Positions 1 to 4,605 of a stretch of DNA of 7,109 bases are shown here, in pieces. Below the pieces are notes generated by a model. The model ran no database searches. It worked only from the letters and a program-made list of their open reading frames with translations, and had not been told where the DNA came from. The position numbers were made by a program, and so were the translations under genes. The DNA is from Hyphomicrobiales bacterium (lineage in GTDB: Bacteria > Pseudomonadota > Alphaproteobacteria > Rhizobiales > Hyphomicrobiaceae), in NCBI GenBank assembly GCA_017304275.1, contig JAFKKW010000424.1, forward strand, positions 1 to 7,109. The letters are read 5' to 3'. Each line of letters opens with the position of its first letter. The stretch's first letter is position 1.

Positions 1-1876
1 GCGTGCGCCGCTTGGGATCCATGGTCGTTTCCTTGAGCTGCTGCGCGTTCATCTCGCCGCGACCCTTGACGCGGCTGATCTCGACCTTGGCGTTATGCGC
101 GAATTCGCTCTTGAGAAGCGCGTCGCGCTGCGCTTCCGTCGTCGCGTAGAACGATTTGGCGCCATGCGTGAGCTTGTAGAGCGGCGGCACAGCCAGATAA
201 AGGTGGCCGTTCTCGATCAGCTCCGGCATCTCCTGATAGAAGAACGTGATCAGCAGCGACGCGATGTGCGCGCCGTCCACGTCTGCGTCCGTCATCACGA
301 TCACGCGTTCGTAGCGCAGGTCATCGTCGCGATATTTCGTGCCCGTGCCCACGCCGAGCGCCTGGATCAGGTCGGACAGAAGCTGGTTCTGCGACAGCTT
401 TGCCGACGATGCGTTGGCGACGTTCAGGATCTTGCCGCGCAAGGGCAGAATGGCCTGCGTCTCGCGGTTGCGCGCGCTCTTGGCCGAGCCGCCGGCGCTG
501 TCGCCCTCGACGATGAAGATCTCGGTGCCCGCCGCCTGCTGGATCGAGCAATCCGCGAGCTTGCCGGGAAGCCGCAGTTTACGCGTCGCCGATTGACGGC
601 CGACCTCCTTCTCGCGCCGCCGCTTGAGCCGTTCCTCGGCCTGGTCGACGGTCCATTCCAGGAGCCGCGTCGCCTGCTGCGGGCTGTCGGTGAGCCAGTG
701 GTCGAACGCGTCCTTTACCGTGGATTCGACGATGCGCTGCGCTTCCTGCGTGGCGAGCTTGTCCTTGGTCTGTCCTTGGAACTCGGGCTCGCGGATGAAC
801 ACCGACAGCATCGCGGCCGCCGTGCCCATCACGTCTTCTGCCGTGATCTGCGCCGCCTTGCGGTTGCCGACGCGCTCGCCGAACTCGCGCAGGCTCTTAG
901 GGAGCGCAGAGCGGAAGCCGTTCTCGTGCGTGCCGCCTTCCGCCGTCGGGATCGTATTGCAGTAGGAGCGGCAGAAGCCGTCCGCATCGCCGACCCACGC
1001 GACGGCCCACTCGACGGAGCCGTGCTTGCCCTCGCGCTCGACGTTGCCCGCGAAGATGTCCTTCGTCACCAGCGTCTGCCCGTCGATTTCGGACGCGAGA
1101 TAATCCTTGAGGCCGCCCGGAAAATGGAACACCGCCTCCGGCAGCGTATCGTCCTTGATCAGCGACGGATCGCAGCTCCAGCGGATCTCGACGCCGCCGA
1201 AGAGGTACGCCTTCGAGCGCGCCATCTTGAACAGCCGCGCCGGCTTGAACGCCGCGCCCTTGCCGAAGATGGTCTCGTCCGGATGGAAGCGCACTTTTGT
1301 GCCGCGCCGGTTCATGACCGGGCCGAGCTTCTCGAGCTTTGTCTGCGGCAGGCCGCGCGAGAACACCATGCGGTAGAGCTGCTGGCCGCGCGCCACCTCG
1401 ACCTCGCAGGTGTCGGACAGCGCGTTGACGACCGAGACGCCGACGCCGTGCAGGCCGCCGGACGTGTTGTACGCCTTGCCGTCGAACTTGCCGCCCGCGT
1501 GCAGCATGCACATGATGACTTCGAGCGCACTCTTGTTCTTGAACTTGGGGTGCGGATCGATGGGCATTCCGCGCCCGTTGTCGGTGACGGACAGGAAGCC
1601 GTCCGCGTCGAGCCGGACCTCGATCCAGTCCGCGTGTCCTGCCACCGCCTCGTCCATGGAGTTGTCGATGACCTCGGCGAAAAGATGGTGCAGCGCCTTC
1701 TCGTCCGTGCCGCCGATGTACATGCCGGGCCGCCGGCGGACCGGCTCGAGGCCTTCCAGCACCTCGATGTCTGCGGCGGTATAGCTCTCGGACGTGTCGG
1801 CCTTGCGGGCCCGATTGGTGTTGTCACTCATGCTTTGTGTCAGGCTCGAGAAGAGATCGCGGATCGAATGGGCCAT
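1..1876 (-). CDS. parE: DNA topoisomerase IV subunit B (ParE), C-terminus cut by window edge
   Basis: ParE is the ATPase subunit of topoisomerase IV, which with ParC decatenates daughter chromosomes and relaxes supercoils. The reverse-strand frame is open from 1876 to the left edge (625 codons). The family is usually about 650-700 residues, so only the end is missing. Visible motifs are the GHKL ATP-binding block with IDNSMDE at residues 70-76, DNGRGM at 99-104 and GGLHGVGVS at 140-148. The QTK loop follows, with its Lys at 371, then the TOPRIM signature EGDSAGG from 457 and the metal-binding DADVDG near 528-533. The HHLFAEVIDNSMDEAVAG block and compact length fit ParE rather than GyrB. The ATG at 1876 is preferred because GAGGTGA lies 6 nt upstream; an in-frame ATG at 1831 (residue 16) lacks such a site. 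One oddity is RVKGRGEM at 602-609, where the family has R[FY]KGLGEM. The gene is divergent from the EamA gene. Identity is very secure. Confidence 0.97.
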   Translation of the reverse strand, partial: MAHSIRDLFSSLTQSMSDNTNRARKADTSESYTAADIEVLEGLEPVRRRPGMYIGGTDEKALHHLFAEVIDNSMDEAVAGHADWIEVRLDADGFLSVTDNGRGMPIDPHPKFKNKSALEVIMCMLHAGGKFDGKAYNTSGGLHGVGVSVVNALSDTCEVEVARGQQLYRMVFSRGLPQTKLEKLGPVMNRRGTKVRFHPDETIFGKGAAFKPARLFKMARSKAYLFGGVEIRWSCDPSLIKDDTLPEAVFHFPGGLKDYLASEIDGQTLVTKDIFAGNVEREGKHGSVEWAVAWVGDADGFCRSYCNTIPTAEGGTHENGFRSALPKSLREFGERVGNRKAAQITAEDVMGTAAAMLSVFIREPEFQGQTKDKLATQEAQRIVESTVKDAFDHWLTDSPQQATRLLEWTVDQAEERLKRRREKEVGRQSATRKLRLPGKLADCSIQQAAGTEIFIVEGDSAGGSAKSARNRETQAILPLRGKILNVANASSAKLSQNQLLSDLIQALGVGTGTKYRDDDLRYERVIVMTDADVDGAHIASLLITFFYQEMPELIENGHLYLAVPPLYKLTHGAKSFYATTEAQRDALLKSEFAHNAKVEISRVKGRGEMNAQQLKETTMDPKRRT

Positions 1877-1882
1877 GCGTCA

Positions 1883-1889
1883 TCACCTC
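1883..1889 (-). promoter_or_regulatory. Shine-Dalgarno site that sets the parE start
   Basis: Read on the minus strand, GAGGTGA ends 6 nt before the ATG at 1876. The alternative in-frame ATG at 1831 is preceded by CTGACACAAAGC, which has no purine-rich site. This favours the longer protein, with 15 extra N-terminal residues beginning MAHSIRDLF. Confidence 0.6.
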
Positions 1890-1994
1890 GTGCCTTGGCA
1901 GGCGTAGCCCGGCGGCGCAACGCAAAACAGACGCGAGCTGAGGGCCCGAATCTCCAGGTTGTCGTATGCGCGGAGAGGTGACACGCCGGGCCGT

Positions 1995-2051
1995 GGCTTG
2001 CAAGCCGGGGGTGCGGACTGGCCACAGGGATGGTGCGATTTCCGGGCTTGC
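1995..2051. repeat. Palindrome GGCTTGCAAGCC with a second GGCTTGC half-site 50 bp on
   Basis: GGCTTGCAAGCC at 1995-2006 equals its own reverse complement. GGCTTGC recurs at 2045-2051 and can also pair with GCAAGCC at 2000-2006, so the segment could form a hairpin with a loop of about 38 nt. Its position between divergent genes would suit an operator for parE or the transporter, but no regulator is identified and the match could be chance in GC-rich DNA. Confidence 0.35.
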
Positions 2052-2158
2052 GGCGGCCGCGTCCTGCGCCCGATTGGTCATTACCTGCCGTGTTTTCAAT
2101 CGCTTCCCGCCGCCAAACGTCGCAAAGGACAGGAATTGTGATCCGCGCGGGCGCCGTT

Positions 2159-2202
2159 CTGGTATCAGGCTTCGCAGGTGAGACGCCGGCGATCGCCACC
2201 AG
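2159..2202. repeat. Possible dispersed intergenic repeat fragment with inverted ends
   Basis: CTGGT at 2159-2163 and ACCAG at 2198-2202 bracket a segment containing the palindrome GGCGATCGCC at about 2188-2197. Translated, the segment reads GFAGETPAIA on one strand and VAIAGVSPAKP on the other. Spurious peptides of this style often arise from dispersed intergenic repeats in proteobacteria. That link is recalled, not tested. If the GTG at 2178 were the true EamA start, the segment would overlap that gene's 5' end. Confidence 0.25.
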
Positions 2203-2216
2203 GGATGTTTTCGGCA

Positions 2217-3158
2217 ATGCAAAAACAACGAGAAGGCGATGCAACGCCTCGCACCTCATGGCTCGCCGCCATCGCCAATGAGCCGCGCATCCTGATGCTG
2301 TTGCCCGGTCTGTTCTGGGCCGGCAATGCCATCGTCGCGCGCAGTGCCACCGCCGAGATCCCGCCCATCGCGCTCGCGTTCTGGCGCTGGACGGTGGCCG
2401 CGCTCCTGCTCGCCCCGCTCGCCTGGCCGCATCTGCGCCGCGACATTCCGCTCATGCTGCGCAACTGGCCGATCATGCTCGTGCTGACGGCGCTCGGCAT
2501 CAGCGTCTTCAACACGTTCCTTTACATCGCCGCCCACACGACCACGGCCATCAACATCGTCATGCTGCAGTCCGCGATGCCGATCGTGCTCGTCATCGCC
2601 ACGTTCCTGATCTTCCGCGACACGCTGACGGGCGGTCAGGCGGCCGGCATTGCCGCCTCGTTCCTGGGCACGCTGACGCTGATCGCGCACGGCGATCCCG
2701 CCGTTCTGCTGGGGCTCGACTTCAAGCCCGGCGATCTCTGGATGCTGGCCGCGGTCGTGAGCTATGCGGTCTACACGGCGCTCCTGCGGCTCCGGCCGCC
2801 GGTGCACGGCTTGAGCTTTGCGTTCGCCACATTCGCGCTCGGCGCGGCTCTGTTGCTTCCGTTTTACATTGTGGAATCGTCGTGGGATCGCCCCATGCCG
2901 CTCTCGTTCCATGCACTGGCGGCCATCGGCTACGTCGCCGTCTTCGCGTCGATCCTGGCCTATATGGCCTACAACCGCACGGTCGAGCTGCTGGGTGCCA
3001 ATACGGCCGGCCTGATCGTGCATCTGGTGCCGGTGTTCGGAACCGTTCTCGCCGTGCTTCTGCTCGGCGAGACCCTGCAAGCCTACCACATCGTCGGCAT
3101 TGCCCTCATTGCTTTCGGCCTCTGGCTCGCCACCCGTCGGCCCACGCGGGCAGCGTGA
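2217..3158 (+). CDS. EamA/DMT-superfamily transporter (ten-helix permease)
   Basis: This is an inner-membrane carrier of the drug/metabolite transporter superfamily, whose members mostly export amino acids, metabolites or drugs. The substrate cannot be read from the sequence. From ATG 2217 the protein has 313 residues, typical of the family, and is almost wholly hydrophobic, consistent with ten helices in two EamA repeats. The first repeat spans about 25-157, beginning LLPGLFWAGNAIVARS and ending in LQSAMPIVLVIATF and a further helix. The second spans about 172-305 and includes LVPVFGTVLAVLLLGETL at 270-287. Short basic stretches lie at the N-terminus and at the end (ATRRPTRAA). The start is uncertain: GTG 2178 and ATG 2205 are in frame too, and none has a clear ribosome site. 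ATG 2217 leaves the shortest leader before helix 1. The gene is divergent from parE and upstream of the AhpD-like gene. Confidence 0.9.
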   Translation: MQKQREGDATPRTSWLAAIANEPRILMLLPGLFWAGNAIVARSATAEIPPIALAFWRWTVAALLLAPLAWPHLRRDIPLMLRNWPIMLVLTALGISVFNTFLYIAAHTTTAINIVMLQSAMPIVLVIATFLIFRDTLTGGQAAGIAASFLGTLTLIAHGDPAVLLGLDFKPGDLWMLAAVVSYAVYTALLRLRPPVHGLSFAFATFALGAALLLPFYIVESSWDRPMPLSFHALAAIGYVAVFASILAYMAYNRTVELLGANTAGLIVHLVPVFGTVLAVLLLGETLQAYHIVGIALIAFGLWLATRRPTRAA

Positions 3159-3220
3159 TCGTGATCAAGGTCACGGATCTTCCCACGGGACATGGCTACG
3201 ACCAACGTGAGGTTGGGAAA

Positions 3221-3225
3221 AAGGA
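3221..3225 (+). promoter_or_regulatory. Shine-Dalgarno site of the AhpD-like gene
   Basis: AAGGA ends 6 nt before ATG 3232. It supports that start over the out-of-frame ATG at 3192. A clear ribosome site and only 73 bp from the transporter stop, with no obvious terminator between them, are compatible with co-transcription. Confidence 0.6.
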
Positions 3226-3231
3226 CAGGTC

Positions 3232-3573
3232 ATGCCGAAAGACTACAAGGGGATCACGAGCGACATTTCGCAGTACGCCGTCGAGCTGAAGAAGGCGGTT
3301 CCCGACGCCATGAACGGCTTTTACGCGTTGTCCAAGGCGGCGACCGCGGAGGGCGAGCTCGACAGGAAGACCAAGGAGCTCGTGGCGCTGGCGATCGGCG
3401 TCACGCAGCACTGCGACGGCTGCATCGGCTTTCACGTCAAGGCGTTGAAAGGGCTCGGCGCCACGCGCCAGGAAATCGCCGAGCTGATGGCCATGTGCGT
3501 CTACATGGGCGGCGGCCCGGCCCTCATGTACGCCGCCGACGCGCTGCGCGCCTACGACCAGTTCAGCGGCTGA
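3232..3573 (+). CDS. AhpD-like / carboxymuconolactone decarboxylase family protein
   Basis: This is a small all-helical cytoplasmic protein of 113 residues with the CMD fold. The residue pattern E49-X11-C61-X2-C64-X3-H68 (core CDGCIGFH) is the AhpD-type redox motif. In AhpD the CxxC pair and the Glu/His relay support disulfide exchange and peroxide reduction. True 4-carboxymuconolactone decarboxylases lack this cysteine pair, so a thiol-redox role is more likely than protocatechuate breakdown. The C-terminal half has helices rich in Ala, Met and Gly (ELMAMCVYMGGGPALMYAADAL). The length is normal for single-domain members, which usually assemble as oligomers. The gene follows the EamA transporter in the same direction and ends 4 bp from the panC stop on the other strand. 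No ahpC or other redox partner is visible here. Family assignment is firm; the physiological substrate is unknown. Confidence 0.92.
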   Translation: MPKDYKGITSDISQYAVELKKAVPDAMNGFYALSKAATAEGELDRKTKELVALAIGVTQHCDGCIGFHVKALKGLGATRQEIAELMAMCVYMGGGPALMYAADALRAYDQFSG

Positions 3574-3605
3574 GGACCTAGAATCCCACGTTGTCGATCA
3601 GCCGC
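3566..3605. terminator. Inverted repeat across the convergent junction, possible bidirectional terminator
   Basis: GCGGCTGA at 3566-3573, which includes the stop codon of the AhpD-like gene, pairs perfectly with TCAGCCGC at 3598-3605 inside the panC 3' end. The loop is 24 nt and neither side has a T-tract. An 8-bp GC-rich stem exactly between convergent genes could stall transcription both ways, but the long loop and missing T run make an intrinsic terminator doubtful. Confidence 0.3.
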
Positions 3606-4393
3606 GTCTTCCCGAGCCAGGCTGCGGCGAGGACGCGGCCCGGACGCTCCGAGCCCGCAACATAGGGTGCCAGCGTCTCGGCATCGCAAACCTCGAGATA
3701 GTCGACCTTGCTGAAGCCGACGGTCAGAAGCGCGTCCGCGGCCTCGCGCGGGTCTCGCCCGCGCGCCACCTCGGAGATCGCCTTGTGCAGCATCGGCGCG
3801 ATGTAGCGCTCGTCGTCGCTGAGATACGCGTTGCGCGAAGAGAGCGCCAGCCCGTCCGGCTCGCGCACCGTCGGCACGCCCTGGATCAGGACCGGCAGTG
3901 TGAGATCGCGCACCATCTGCCGGATGACGGCGAGCTGCTGGTAGTCCTTCTCGCCGAACAGGGCGACATCCGGCATCGCCGCTGAAAGAAGCTTGCACAC
4001 GACCGTCGCCACGCCGCCGAAATGATGCGGCCGGAACACGCCCTCGAGCGGCAGCGCCGCACCCTCGACGACGATGTGCGTCGCGTAGCCTTCCGGGTAC
4101 ATCTCCGACACCGGAGGCGCCCAGACGAGATGCGCGCCCGCGCCTCCGAGCTTTCCGAGGTCGCCCGCCTCGTCGCGCGGATAGCGCGCCAGGTCCTCGT
4201 GCGGCGCGAACTGCGTCGGGTTGACGAAGAGCGACACCACGACCTTGTCCGCCACCGCGAGCGCGGCCCCGACGAGGGCGATGTGACCCGCGTGCAGGGC
4301 CCCCATCGTCGGCACCAGCGCGATACGGTCGCCGGCCTCGCGCCAGTGCGCGATCTGAGCTCGTAAGTGATTGATTGTCCGGACCAACTCCAC
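3578..4393 (-). CDS. panC: Pantothenate synthetase (pantoate--beta-alanine ligase, PanC)
   Basis: PanC joins pantoate and beta-alanine with ATP, via pantoyl-adenylate, to make pantothenate, the last step before the coenzyme A pathway; it acts in the cytoplasm. The 271-residue protein has the family's usual size (about 280). The nucleotide-binding PTMGALHAGH at 28-37 carries the HxGH histidines 34 and 37. FVNPTQF is at 56-62, and the pantoate region EGVFRPHHFGGVATVV at 117-132 reads RPHHF where RPGHF is common. GEKDYQQ is at 147-153 with the expected catalytic-site Lys149, and REPDGLALSSRNAYLS, the KMSKS-like region, at 177-192. The start is GTG 4393, supported by GAGAAGG 8 nt upstream. panB, its frequent partner, is not in the window, so panC appears to stand alone, convergent with the AhpD-like gene and divergent from putA. 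Confidence 0.97.
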   Translation of the reverse strand: MELVRTINHLRAQIAHWREAGDRIALVPTMGALHAGHIALVGAALAVADKVVVSLFVNPTQFAPHEDLARYPRDEAGDLGKLGGAGAHLVWAPPVSEMYPEGYATHIVVEGAALPLEGVFRPHHFGGVATVVCKLLSAAMPDVALFGEKDYQQLAVIRQMVRDLTLPVLIQGVPTVREPDGLALSSRNAYLSDDERYIAPMLHKAISEVARGRDPREAADALLTVGFSKVDYLEVCDAETLAPYVAGSERPGRVLAAAWLGKTRLIDNVGF

Positions 4394-4401
4394 GTGCGGC
4401 G

Positions 4402-4408
4402 CCTTCTC
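4402..4408 (-). promoter_or_regulatory. Shine-Dalgarno site for the GTG start of panC
   Basis: On the minus strand GAGAAGG lies 8 nt before GTG 4393. It supports a non-ATG start, which places the conserved PTMGALHAGH block at residue 28, its normal distance from the N-terminus in this family. Confidence 0.55.
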
Positions 4409-4420
4409 TGGTTTTGCCCC

Positions 4421-4448
4421 GCAATAGAGCGCGGGAATTGCGCGGCAA
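4421..4448 (-). promoter_or_regulatory. Possible panC promoter
   Basis: On the minus strand TTGCCG (4448-4443) is followed after 16 nt by TATTGC (4426-4421). This is a weak match to a sigma-70-type promoter and would give a leader of roughly 20 nt before the GTG start. Weak matches like this are common by chance, so it is a candidate only. Confidence 0.25.
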
Positions 4449-4509
4449 GTGAGGCTGCGCGGGTGTCGCCGTCAAGAGGACGTGAGGCCGCCGCGCCACC
4501 CTTGTCTGC

Positions 4510-4531
4510 GGCTGTTGTACAACTCACAGCC
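4510..4531. promoter_or_regulatory. Inverted repeat around TTGTACAA, possible operator between panC and putA
   Basis: GTTGTACAAC at 4514-4523 is a perfect 10-bp palindrome. GGCTGT at 4510-4515 and ACAGCC at 4526-4531 form a second inverted pair around it, with centres offset by about 2 bp. It lies about 75-95 bp upstream of putA, where an activator could bind. Alphaproteobacterial putA is often controlled by an Lrp/AsnC-type activator (PutR), but no such gene is present in this window, so the link is inference. Confidence 0.35.
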
Positions 4532-4605
4532 AAGCGCCATCTGGTAAAGTGCAAACGCCCGGAGAATCAGGTGTGCTCCCGTCGAGAAGAGGGGACGAAC
4601 ACTAA

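Larger units (their letters stand above)
1877..2216. other. Gene-free divergent intergenic region between parE and the EamA gene
   Basis: About 340 bp separate the parE start from the chosen EamA start. Short open frames occur on both strands, but none has a good ribosome site or a recognisable product. The region should hold the promoters of both genes, but I find no convincing -35/-10 pair for either. It contains a 12-bp perfect palindrome at 1995-2006, a related half-site at 2045-2051 and an imperfect inverted repeat at about 2159-2202. Confidence 0.7.

Noticed and set aside
95..1981. A 628-codon plus-strand open frame
   Set aside because: It runs antisense to parE, whose motifs are unmistakable. 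Long antisense frames arise when GC-rich third positions remove stop codons. Its translation is Arg/Ala/Leu-rich with no recognisable domain.
1959..2281. Short plus-strand frames in the parE/EamA gap
   Set aside because: There is no ribosome site, no recognisable product and mutual overlap in different frames. They are better explained as intergenic DNA, possibly with a repeat fragment.
2256..3089. A 277-codon minus-strand open frame
   Set aside because: It is antisense to the EamA transporter. Its charged, Arg/Glu/Gly/Gln-rich composition is what the reverse complement of a hydrophobic helical gene gives.
3192..3581. A 129-codon plus-strand frame overlapping the AhpD-like gene
   Set aside because: It is a different frame from the gene with the CxxC motif, is Arg-rich, and lacks a ribosome site at its ATG.
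4447..4494. Two GTGAGGC(T/C)G strings about 33 bp apart upstream of putA
   Set aside because: The matching core is only about 8 bp in very GC-rich sequence, with no symmetry or position that marks it as a site.
3552..4499. Long minus-strand frame (315 codons) across panC
   Set aside because: It is out of frame with PanC, whose HxGH and SSRN motifs are in the 3578-4393 frame. The product is Arg/Gly/Ala-rich noise.
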